Shown: positions 49,901 through 60,422 of the stretch, in pieces
Layout: every line of letters begins with the position of its first letter
Position numbering within the stretch: position 1 is the first letter of the stretch
Assembly: GCA_028554645.1 (NCBI GenBank)
Contig: JAQOOI010000022.1
Location: 2,852,001 to 2,916,000, forward strand
Length of the DNA stretch: 64,000 nt
From: Omphalotus guepiniiformis
Taxonomy: Eukaryota > Basidiomycota > Agaricomycetes > Agaricales > Omphalotaceae
Direction: 5' to 3'
The notes under the pieces: model-generated
Seen by the model: only the letters and a program-made list of their open reading frames with translations
The model's database searches: none
Told to the model about the DNA's origin: nothing
Program-made: the position numbers and the translations under genes

Positions 49901-51250
49901 GCGCGAGGCTTGGCCGTGGAGTAGAAGTCGCATGAGGGGGAGGAACAATGGAACCATAAATTTCAGACTCGTCCATCGTCGAGTCCTGATAGGCCATACT
50001 CGGACGCCCTAATTCACTGGCGGCGCTGACTCTTCCCAGCATCTTGCTAAAATTGATTGTTTCATTTCCAGCGTCGAAGTTATTTTCAAAACTTCCATCC
50101 GACATAGACATCGAGTCATTCGATACTTCGACGACGGGTATAGACTGTCTGGCTCGCATTACGCGCTGAATGGCATCGCTGACATCCATGTCATCTCCTC
50201 CAATGACATTCACGTCATCGTCAATGTCAAGGTCGGAAGATGGAGCCTCGCCTGCTTCACCCGAATGAGTGGCTCTGACCAATGCTAACCAAGCTTCATC
50301 TTGATGAGCAGGTCGCAGCGACTGGCTTAGAGGCACCGTGATCTCCATTGGCTGAGAATGATCAGTGTCGCTGGCCAAAGACTGGTCCGAAATATATGAC
50401 TGGGAGTTCTCGTCGCCATAATCCTCACTTGTATCGAAACGTATAGGATTCGAGGAGATCTGTGTCAAAGGAGCTCGAGCAGCGACGGAAGATTTTCGAC
50501 GAACATTTCCGCCAAAAGCCTGGGTGACATTCATGTCACTACTTTCGTCAAAATCGAACTCTTCGTCAGCCAGTGCCGACTGGTCTTGCTTTCCGTCGAA
50601 GATGAATCCAGCGGCACTAGTCGTCGTAAGGTCCATATCTTCAGTGCTGGCGAATGACTTCCTCATTGATGAGCGGCGACGATTCGTTGCCGCGCCAGGA
50701 TACGCATTCTCGTCGTTCATGACAGGATTGTTCGGAGGATCGTCTGATGAAGGCACGTCAGGAGAGCCCGGGGCCTCCTGAGAGGACACAGATGAACCAG
50801 TGACATCGGGTATGTTGAAAAAACGCAGACTACATGTGGCGCTGAAACTGACGCGTCGTCCCATAGATTTCCGAGCGAAGTTATCGTGGATGGGAGCCTG
50901 GATGTCTTGGGTAAAGTCCATTGACTGGGTGGCATTACGTTCATCGGTGGTTGCAGTCTTCTGAGACTGCAATTGTATAGATGTCGAGCTAGGTTGTGAT
51001 GGAATGAGAGATGGCCTTGATTTCAGTATACCTTTGATTGGGCCCTAGTATGAACAATTCAAAAAGATGCAGACGCGATATAGACATTATTGAGACCCAC
51101 TAAGGACAGGCGCGATCTAGTAAGAGGACTAAGCTCGCTCGGGACTACACTGTGTGCTCGCCTTCGTTTAGCTTTAAGAGCAACGCCGTTACTTTGTGAT
51201 GTGACTGCGATAGACTTTCGCCTGCTTAGTGAGTCTTTGCTGACAACCAT
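46960..51250 (-). CDS. SPC7: Kinetochore scaffold Spc7/KNL1
   Basis: Exons in coding order 51250-51101, 51044-48807, 48754-48427, 48382-48237, 48180-48005, 47950-47769, 47716-47457, 47397-47126, 47074-46960; 1288 residues. Spc7/KNL1 is the outer-kinetochore platform that recruits PP1 and the Bub checkpoint proteins. PP1-docking motifs GILK (55-58) and RVSF (114-117) are both present near the N-terminus. Several MELT-like phospho-sites follow (MDFT, MDLT, MNVT, MEIT). A long disordered Pro/Ser middle leads to the Spc7 domain (FFEMTDIKFMDELTAPRRS), a coiled coil and an RWD-like C-terminus ending CILAQEDCDS. All eight introns are GT-AG. Confidence 0.93.
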
Positions 51251-51980
51251 GGCACTATACGATCAGCTGTCGAGAGAAAGAGATAACCAAGATGTAACAA
51301 TAGTAAATGCCAATGGCAGAGAATCAAGATCGTTTGAGGGGAATGATGGTTGAGGGGAATAAACCGCAACGCGACGCGGTCATGTGATACGAAATGCTTT
51401 GAACTAAGGTTCCCACGATAACCGACAGCTTACATAAGTATAGTTCCGTCAATCGGCCTCCATCGTTGTTTGACTCGATCGACAACGCAAAAGGCCCTAA
51501 GAGGGAATGAAAAATGCGTACTGTTCCATCGCTCCGTATCAAGTCTAGAGCAGGGATAGTGGCAAGTGCAAGCACAAGCCGAAGGAGTCGCTGAGATCAA
51601 TGGCTAGATCCCCTCCGATCTCGAAACACAGTTGGGGTGATGCAGCTTGTCAAAGGTCACCTCAATATTGACAATATTTTCATTTTTTTGCACATCCCAA
51701 GTAAGTGAAATGTATGCTATAAGTATGGAAAACTAACTTACGACAGAACCGTTGCTACATGTACAGTAGTGGGAAATACTCGAAAACCCACCCACTGCAG
51801 GGCGAGCCGCGGCGAGGTGATCATCACTAAGCTGAGGTAACGTAAACTCGCTTAGTAAGACCTGGACCGCCGGCTCGCTCGGCTTGCCGGGACAACAAAA
51901 AAATTGAGATCAGGCCATTTAGCAAGTTGTTATAAAGGGCTCTTCCCAGCTCCATCCTTCGCACAGCTGGTCCATCCACG
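51251..51980. promoter_or_regulatory. Divergent intergenic region, SPC7 and ERG5
   Basis: 730 bp between divergent starts. TATAAAG at 51931-51937 lies 44 bp upstream of the ERG5 ATG and is probably its TATA box. No sterol-response site could be assigned safely. Confidence 0.55.
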
Positions 51981-53805
51981 ATGACCGCCAACGATTATTC
52001 CCAGTCGGCTTCCATTCCTTCGTCTACTGCAGAGGCTCTTTACAAGCTTCCCTCGACATTATTTCCATTTGCTTCTCAGCAGAACTCAACTTGGTGGTTT
52101 ACCACTGCTGCCGTTTTTGTTTCGCTCTTGATTCTCGAGCAGACAGTGTATCGATATAAGAAACGTCATTTGCCGGGAGATAGATGGACTATACCACTAA
52201 TTGGCAAATTTGCTGATTCTATGAAGCCGACGATGGAAGGCTACAAGAAGCAGTGGGATTCCGGCGCGTTGAGTGCTCTCAGTGTCTTCAACATGTAATT
52301 CATACTATTCACCTATCAATTACGAAAACTAACCACTTTCTTAGCTTCATCGTCATGTCGTCTTCTAACGAATACTCTCGCAAGATTCTCAACTCTCCTA
52401 CTTACGCGGAGCCCTGTCTGGTACACTCTGCCAAAGCGATTCTGAAACCAGAGAACTGGGTATTTACTTTCGTTGCTGTGTTTGAACGTTTACTTACGTC
52501 GCCTCTAGGGTATTCCTAACTGGCAAAGAGCATGTGGATTACCGTCGTTGCTTGAACATGTTATTTACTCGTAAAGCGATAGGGTACGAAATTTCTTATT
52601 TTCAGGATGTCCTTGACTTATCAATCGTGCCGTAGAATGTATGTCGGCATCCAGGATGCTATTACCCGGAAGCATTTTGCTAGCTGGCCTGCAACCGAGA
52701 ACGGAAAGCCAGTCGCAGCCCCCATTATGATGATTGCGCGGTTCCTAAATATGGATACTTCCCTGCGTGTGTTCTGTGGTAATCACATTCCTGAGCGGGC
52801 TACCAAGGAAATCAGCGACAAGTACTGGGCTATCACCCAAGCACTTGAGCTTGTGAACTTCCCCTTCGCCTTGCCTGGAACCAAAGTCTACAAGGCCAAG
52901 CAGGCCAGCAAGGTCGCCATGGACTGGCTTTCACTTGCCGCTCGAAATAGCAAAAAGGCCATTGCTAACGGAGCTGAGCCCGAATGTTTGATCGATGAGT
53001 GGATGCGAATCTGTGCAGACCCAAACTACAAGGGAAGAAAAGATTTCAGTGATCATGAAATTGCTATGGTCGTTTTCTCCTTCTTGTTCGCCTCGCAGGA
53101 TGCTATGAGTAGTGGTTTGATATATGGCTTCCAGCACTTAGCTGACCACCCGGAGATTTTGGAGAAAGTGCGTGAGGAGCAGGATCGCGTCCGTCAAGGA
53201 AACTTCGAAGCGCCCTTGACCCTCGAGTTGATGGACCAGATGCCCTACTTGCAGGCTGTCGTCAAGGAAAGCTTGAGAGTCAAACCTCCTGTCACTATGG
53301 TCTCTTCTTTTTTTCCTCAACCTCCGGATACTGGCTGATTTTTTTGTATGCTCTCAGGTCCCCTACAAAACGACCAAAGCCTTCCCCATCAGCAAAGAGT
53401 ATACCGTACCTCCCAACAGCATGGTCATTCCGTCATTCTTCAACTCCCTGCACGATCCAGAAGTTTTCCCGGCACCTGACACATTCAATCCTGACCGATG
53501 GCTGGATCCCAACAGTTCTGCAAACGCCAACCCTAAAAACTATCTGGTCTGGGGAAGTGGACCTCATAGATGCATTGGTCTCGAGTACGCCACCATGAAC
53601 ATTGCTCTGGTACTTGCAACAGCAGCCGTAATGTATGATTGGGAGCATGAAGTAACGCCACAAAGCTATGAGGTTGAGTGCGTATTCCCGCTCTTTCCTT
53701 ATTAGGAATTCGAGCGCTGACTTACATAATCGACACAGCATTATTGCCACTCTCTTCCCCAGAGACGGATGTCGCCTCAAGCTCACTCCCCGTACACATC
53801 TGTAA
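51981..53805 (+). CDS. ERG5: Sterol C-22 desaturase, cytochrome P450 CYP61/Erg5
   Basis: Exons 51981-52294, 52345-52459, 52510-52583, 52636-53299, 53358-53677, 53739-53805; 517 residues. Erg5 introduces the C22-C23 double bond in ergosterol synthesis in the ER. An N-terminal membrane anchor (WWFTTAAVFVSLLILEQ) and LPGDRWTIPLIGKF are followed by WVFLTGKEHVDYRR, the I-helix region FLFASQDAMSSG, the ExxR motif KESLR, PDRWLDP, and the heme loop WGSGPHRCIGLEYA. At the second intron, GT-AG splicing (52460-52508) leaves one extra G (52509); frame and the conserved NWVFLTGKEH are kept only if it is excluded. The surplus G lies in a short G run in an AGGGTATT context repeated at both ends. Confidence 0.92.
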
Positions 53806-54066
53806 TACAGACGGTTAGATACTGAAAAAGGGTAGTCTTCACACTCGTTTTGTGTAATTATTGTCACATTATAATTCCGGATGCAGTCTTTCCACCATTC
53901 TTCTCTACAAGACTGCAAGCTACCTAGAATCTGCTTGTAGCAGCATACCCTTTCGCACTTTCGATGAACACTATCCACTGGCATGACTATCCGATTAATT
54001 TTACCAATAACAAGAATTCAACTATATCTATGAGATGTATTCTACTGCATGAGGCAATGAAAGGTT

Positions 54067-56123
54067 CTAAATCTTCTTCACAAGAAGCGGAAGGGAGCTA
54101 GGTCCCTGTCCTTTGATACGAGGTCGAATCACGAAGCTCTGGAAGGGCTCGATCTCATAGGGACATGTGAAGGCAAACTGGCGGAGCAACGTCACAGTCA
54201 GTGTCTGTGTGAAGGAAGATGTCATCGTTAATCTCAGGAGGACACGGAAGCAGTGACCGCTAACCTTTATTTCACACATTGCAAAAGCTTTCCCAAGACA
54301 CTGGCGGGGCCTGCCACGAGTTGGACGTGTGTCAGGGGTAAGATCTCGGATGGTAATAAATAGACGTACCCTTCACTAAAAGCAAGAATCTCGCGTTCAT
54401 GGCGAATGCCTTTTTCCCGACGTTCTAACCATCGCCTTGGACGAAAGAGATGGGCGTCCGGACCCCATATAGAGGAATCGCTTTGTAGCACATTGACTGG
54501 AATTTCCAGGATTGTACCTTTGGGGATGACGAGATGCGTTTCGGATGTCCCAGGGATAGGTTCTGATAAAGGAACGCTGATTGTCTCGGCAGCCTGTACA
54601 TCGAATTGGTCAGGTTCACAGTGGCAACAGCTATGAGAATGACAGATGAAGTGGGTATTTGCACTTACCTCGTGATGATTTTCCAGAACAGGGGGATGCA
54701 GGCGTAAAGTTTCTCTTATGACTGCATCGAGAAGCGGAAACTTGGATGAATTGAAATCATCGAAAGTAGGGTCTCCGGCTGCAGAAGTAACTTCCTCTCG
54801 CAGTTCATTTTGAAGGTTCACATTGATGGCTAGTTCATAAAGAATCCACTGCATTAAGTGAGTCAAGTGCGGGTCAAGTACACTCAAAAGGATCTTACAG
54901 CAATCAACGCAGACACAGGCTCATAACCCGCTGATATTGTGGTTCGCATCTGAGCTACGATCTGAGACTCATTCATATTCTGGGCACCGGCCCTGACTAC
55001 ATCGAGTGAATTAGAGTAAGGCCCTCGACGGTAAAAGGAGTAAAAGACCTACGCATCAAGGCCATTAGACTGTTATCATGAGCATCACCGGCAACTTTGG
55101 CATCCCGCCACATTCTAGATGCGATTTCGCCCAACTCTTTCTTGGATTTCCGTATCATCTCACCCTTCTTTCCGATTGATAGAATTGAGGGGAAGATCCA
55201 AAATATTGCCCGTATGTAGAATGAAGACAGCTTGTTCTCGTTATTGGTGAGCCCGTCGAGAGACTCTGCAAGCGCGTGAGCCCCTCCTGACAGACAGTCA
55301 AAGTCATAGGAGAACGCGGCGCGACCGACAGTGTCTAACCTGATATGCTATCACGTCAGACAGCGGCAAACATAACATCAAGATGAATGCAATTACGAGA
55401 ATCGACCTGCCCAGTTAGTGATTTCAATCTCCACTTCATCCGAAAGGCTGTTATCGATGAGTTTTATCCACTGAGAAGCCATCTTCTGTGATGTTTCGTA
55501 AAAAATTGGAGCCAATGCCCTAACCGACTGTGGGCTGTATATCTGAGTTAGAAAACAGGATAAAGGTTGCACGAGAAGCTGGGTGAACCTCAATGCTGGG
55601 GCCAGTGACCTGCGTTGCTTCTCATGTGCCTCTTTACCTGTGTCATAAAGAGATTGAGTACACCGACTGTCGTCCTTTAGTATTAGCTCAAACCTTCAAC
55701 CCAAAGGATACCTTCTCCGAGAGTAGCTTGGAACCAAGCTCGCACACCGCGAGGTTTGGGAAAGTCGAATATACCTTCCCCGAGAATGAACTTCACCGCC
55801 AATGGGTCAGTGATAGAAAGAACTTGATGCTAAAACGGAGGTGACTAAGTTGTAGCAATATTAGAATGGAAGTAAGAATATACCCCAAAGACGCCAGTGA
55901 ACTTGAGAATCTTGCCGAATTGCTGATGCCATTTCACGTAGTGAGAGCCAGGAAGACTATGATATAGCAACCACTCTTCACCCCACAGCAGGGACGAAGT
56001 TGGAGGACCAGGAACGTGTCGAAGAGTTCTATGTACTGAAGCGAGGTGAACGATATACCTGCCAACGAAGGAGACGATGACTATGCTAAAAACTAGCACG
56101 GCATCATGAAGGACGGGGAACAT
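54067..56123 (-). CDS. Cytochrome P450 monooxygenase
   Basis: Exons in coding order 56123-55884, 55829-55694, 55637-55589, 55534-55397, 55339-55053, 54996-54899, 54848-54669, 54593-54370, 54310-54265, 54204-54067; 511 residues. It looks fragmented at first but assembles into a full-length P450. A membrane anchor (VLVFSIVIVSFVG) and HVPGPPTSSLLWGEEW come first, then HEKQRRSLAPALSPQSVRAL, the I-helix AGYEPVSALIAW, the ExxR motif ETLR with LHPPV, RPRRWLERREK, and the heme loop FSEGPRQCLG with the cysteine ligand. All nine introns are GT-AG. The sequence resembles the large agaricomycete P450 families used in xenobiotic and secondary metabolism; the substrate is unknown. It is convergent with ERG5. 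Confidence 0.88.
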
Positions 56124-57718
56124 GATACAATACGAAGGCAGCAACAGAAGAATGAGGACGAATGGGTTGGTGAATGTTGTTCAATATCGCACTGCCCAGC
56201 CTTTAAATACTTGATCAGGCGTACCAAACATCCCGCTTTCGGCCAAGGAGTGCAGAGCAACCAAAAACAGCACGTAAGTTTGTAGTATCAGAAGACGATC
56301 ATTAATCACTTTGTCCTTCCTTGTCAGGATTTGGATTGTTTTGGATAACGGCATACGGAAAGTTGCGCGAATAACATACAAGTTCAGACGTTCCATGAAA
56401 GCTGTCCTATCACATGTAGTACATGAGGTTATGTTGCAAGTGCGGTATGTTCAACCAGTGCGAAATAACTCTTGAATGAGCGCACGAAAAATAAGAATTT
56501 ACAACTTCTTGCTTAGGAAATCGAACATTTACCTCCGTTACAAATCACCTCCAGGACTAAGTTTCCCCGCAATATAATTTGTAGGTGTATTCCTACACCC
56601 GGTTGGGAGACAACCGAGTCAGGAACTGTAGGCGCTTTCAAGTGAGTTGCCAAAGCTCCATTTGTTCTAAAAATCACCACCTTTAGCCCAAAACTGACAG
56701 CAAGCGTCCATATGAGACAGCGGGATCTAAGTTGATGACACCTCGGGAATGGAAATCTTGGCTCTCCCTGTTTCTCGGGCCTATGACCTAGATAGATGTG
56801 TAGGCCACTAGATGCACGAAGACAGAAAGACCGGGGGACGTATTGTACCTGGATCCTCCAGGATTTTTCGGACACATTCGTTGAGTATCTTATTCGTCCC
56901 CGCGGAATTAGGAAGACGTCGAGAAAGTCCTTTCCTGTACGATTGTGAAACGTTGACGGGTTAAAAGATTGTTTTCATGATTGCTTCACCTGTGACGTAG
57001 GTAACCGTCCGTTCAGGCTTTACGAATCATTGAAATCATGAGTAGCTCACCTGTTCTGACGCGAAGAACCTCCGAGTCCCTTCCCACTCACGAACAGCGG
57101 TTATTGAATGATGCCGAGCTGCCACAGAACAATACGTAGGAATAGACCATGGATGAATCTATGCAAAACAGGAATAGAAACGCGAGTCCTTAGCTTCTAT
57201 GGGAGACTCAGTCGGACGAAGGATGTAAGCCTTGCCAAATTCGAATCCCGCGCTTCAATATTTGGTGAGCTCGGCGGCGCTAGTTGCGATCACAGAGAAT
57301 GAAGATCGTCGTATGCCGGAAGCATACATACCGGGTTGAGAAAGTGTACTAATCTCAGTCAGAACGAGTTTTCGCTAGGCTCGAGACTCGAGTTCAAACT
57401 CGTTGTAGCAAAGACCGGGGAGAGATTAGGTTAAGGATTCTGAGACGGCTCCGCACAAAGAATGATAGAGATTGCAGTCGGAAAACGCTAAAGTCAATAT
57501 TCGCGCAGGTTACATTTCAAGCTTCAAGCTTCAAGACTCTATAAGATGGAGTTGTTGGTATGGTAGTCGTATTTACTGACCAAGCCTATGTAAATGATTG
57601 AATAAATGCAATATCGTAACCCCAACCCGAATGAAGCACTGAGACTATGTAGGCGCCAGGCCGCTTGTCCTTGTCATCTACTACACACTGGCTTGTGTCA
57701 ACAACTCTCCTTCATTGC
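56124..57718. promoter_or_regulatory. Divergent intergenic region, P450 and acetyl-CoA transporter
   Basis: 1.6 kb without a supported gene; only frames below 120 codons without recognisable content. A short AAGCTTC tandem lies near 57518-57532. The region carries both promoters. Confidence 0.5.
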
Positions 57719-60164
57719 ATGTCTGTTCGTCGAAATAAGAAATCAAAAACACGGAAGTCGCCTGCAGTCTCCAGCCATTTAGAGCCAGCTCCGCGCCAGG
57801 ACATGAAGAAGGCGTCTGACAATTCCATGGCGGTGTCTTCCTCATTCAATAGCGTACTCGTGGCACCACGGACACCCATAACCTCTCGAACACCCCTATC
57901 CACTAGGATGCTACCAGAAAATGGTGAAGATGACGTGGAGCTGAATTTACTGGCTGAAGATGAACAGCGAGATGCCAGACAGGGCTTGAATGAGTATGGG
58001 GAGGAAGATGCGGAGGAGTTTTCCAAAAAACCTTTGTCCTCTAAAGACAAGAGCGCCATGGTTCTGTTATGTATTCTCTGTGAGTTGGTTTCGACGTCGG
58101 AGACAGTATGACCACTGAGTTCTTCATTCAGACCTAATTCAAGGAGTACCAGTGAGTTAGTCGCGGCTCGTATTCTTCTGGTGAGCACTGAATATTGTGA
58201 CTTGCAGCTGGGGCTCGCGTTAGGTATAGTCATTTCATTCGTTTCCGGGCCAAGTTCTCAAATATGCCTTCTTTTAGGATCGGTCCCATTTCTCCTAAAA
58301 GATCATTTATCGTATTCCCAGCTAGCCACATTCGCTTTGTCAAGTTATCCTTATTCGCTCAAACTGCTATGGTCTCCCATAGTCGACTCAGTCTTTCTAC
58401 CTTCCGTCGGTCGCCGGAAATCATGGATTGTGCCCATGCAATTTACAGTTGGCACATTGATGCTCTATATATCCCTTAACGTACAGCGACTGTTAGATAA
58501 TGTAAGTTCAGGCTTTCTCTGTCCAAATTGTGTTTACTCAAAGAGATGCTTTTTTAGCCAGAAAACTATGTATACGAATTGACGTTCATATTCACATCAC
58601 TTGTCTTCATCTCGGCTACTCAGGACATTGCTGTAGATGGTACGCCTGTTGTCAACTAACCTAGTGCTTAATTTATCGGTTGACACTGCAGGTTGGGCCC
58701 TTACGTTGTTATCCCATGAGAATCTTTCATACGCTTCGACCTGCCAAACCATCGGCTTGAATACAGGCTATTTTGCGTCCTTCACAGTCTTCCTCGCATT
58801 CAATAGCGTTGAGTTCACGTAAGTGCATCCCATAATTTCTGTATTGTCACTACATTATTTTCTTCACCGAAAAATGGGGTATTCCGCATCTCACCTTGAG
58901 CGCATACTTGAAGTTTTGGAGTGTCACCTGCTACTTGGTCACTTTCTGGTTGTTCCTCTTCAAGAAGGAGGTGATTTAATCTATCGCTAGATAGAACCGC
59001 CCGCTATTGCTAACATAAGTGTGTCAGGACAAGGAACCGGTTACAGAAGCAGATATGAGTATCAAAGCTGTTTACAAGACAATTTGGGCCATTTGCAAGC
59101 TACCCCGTAAAGCACTTTCGCCGATTGCTTTGCATTGTACTAACTCATGTGTTGGATCAAGATATTCAGTCTCTTATCATAATGCATCTCTTTGCTAAGA
59201 TAGGATTTGCCGCTAACGAAGCCGCTACGTCACTCAAGATGGTCGAGAAAGGTTTTAAACGAGAGGATTTGGCCCTTGCGGTCTTGATTGACTTTCCCTT
59301 CCAAATTTTTGGAGGCTACTTGGCAGCAAGTTGGTCCCGAGGTGATCGACCTTTACGACCCTGGGTATACGCCTTCTTGCCTCGTCTAGTGTTCGGATTG
59401 ATAGCAACGCTTATCGTCTACTGGTTCCCCAAACCGCCGATTTCACGAGGGTTCTTCGCCTTCCTGATTGTGCATACTGTTCTTTCGTCGTTTTCATCGT
59501 GCGTCCGAGTCTTCTTGAGATTCACACTGAATCTTACCGGAATCTGATAGCACTGTTCAATTCGTTGGCATCTCGGCTTTCCACACTCGTGTCTCCGATC
59601 CTTTGATCGGAGGAACGTACATGACGGTAGGTCTAGTCAAAACGTACTCGATAAGTTTTCATTGATTGAGACTTAGTTACTGAACACCTTCACTAATCTT
59701 GGAGGAACCTGGCCCAAATGGTTTATTCTGAAAGGTGCATATTTTGAACATTACCGCGGGGTCATCTTATCAAGCTCAGTATGCAGGTGTCGATGCGTTC
59801 AGCGTCGCAACGTGCAAGGTCCAAGAATCCGCAACAGAAATTGCCGTGAAAGGTATTTAAAACAATATAGGCGTGAATATACCTTATTTGAACACTTCTT
59901 TCTTTCACAGCTTCGGAGTGCGTGTCAGATCATGGACAGGCTATATGCCGTGATATTGGCGGACAATGCGTGACAGAGACGGATGGATACTACATTGTTT
60001 CTACCTTTTGTCTCATCTTCGGGGTGATATTCCTCGTTATTTATACCATCCCGACTGCACGAAAGCTGCAAGGTCAGTGTTTAATGCTGTTCAGATGGCC
60101 AATAGCTCTAACGTAGCCCTATCCAGAATTACCGCCTTCAGCGTGGCGCGTCAAAATGCTATAG
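57719..60164 (+). CDS. Acetyl-CoA transporter, AT-1/SLC33A1 family
   Basis: Exons 57719-58079, 58132-58151, 58208-58223, 58278-58501, 58558-58639, 58692-58818, 58901-58970, 59028-59106, 59162-59498, 59551-59626, 59677-59734, 59787-59852, 59911-60072, 60127-60164; about 571 residues. SLC33A1 proteins are major-facilitator carriers that bring acetyl-CoA into the ER lumen. After a ~115-residue hydrophilic N-terminus come YLIQGVPLGLALGSVPFLL, KLLWSPIVDSVF, GRRKSWIVP, TQDIAVDGWALTLL, AKIGFAANEAATSLKMVEKG, DPLIGGTYMTLLNTFTNLGG and the tail LQELPPSAWRVKM. Two microexons (20 and 16 nt) are needed. The intron after 58818 lacks an AG where orthologues predict one; the downstream AG at 58899-58900 keeps frame but skips about 11 residues. 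Confidence 0.87.
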
Positions 60165-60422
60165 TAATGGACTTGTTACGTAGATGGTATTCACTGAGAT
60201 GTATATGAGAGTACAGGATTTGAATAGCAGGGGCGAGGTGGTTGAATGTACAACTGTTTGCTGTGAAGCTAGATGAGCCTGCCCTGAAGTAGACTAGCAG
60301 CGTTACATTTGCAATCACTGTGAGAACAAGCACTCAAAAGAGAATTTTCAAAAATCACTGAGCTCGCAGACTTTTTCGTCTTTCAAAAGTTATTACAACT
60401 TGATCTTCGTATACGTTGCACA
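60165..60422. other. Intergenic, acetyl-CoA transporter to GYF gene
   Basis: 258 bp, no coding signal; contains the GYF gene promoter. Confidence 0.5.

Noticed and set aside
54067..56123. P450 as a pseudogene or set of fragments
   Set aside because: Ten exons join with GT-AG introns into a 511-residue protein with ExxR and heme motifs intact.
57225..57262. Possible tRNA B-box-like sequence (TTCGAATCCCGC)
   Set aside because: No matching A box, acceptor stem or anticodon arm can be drawn around it.
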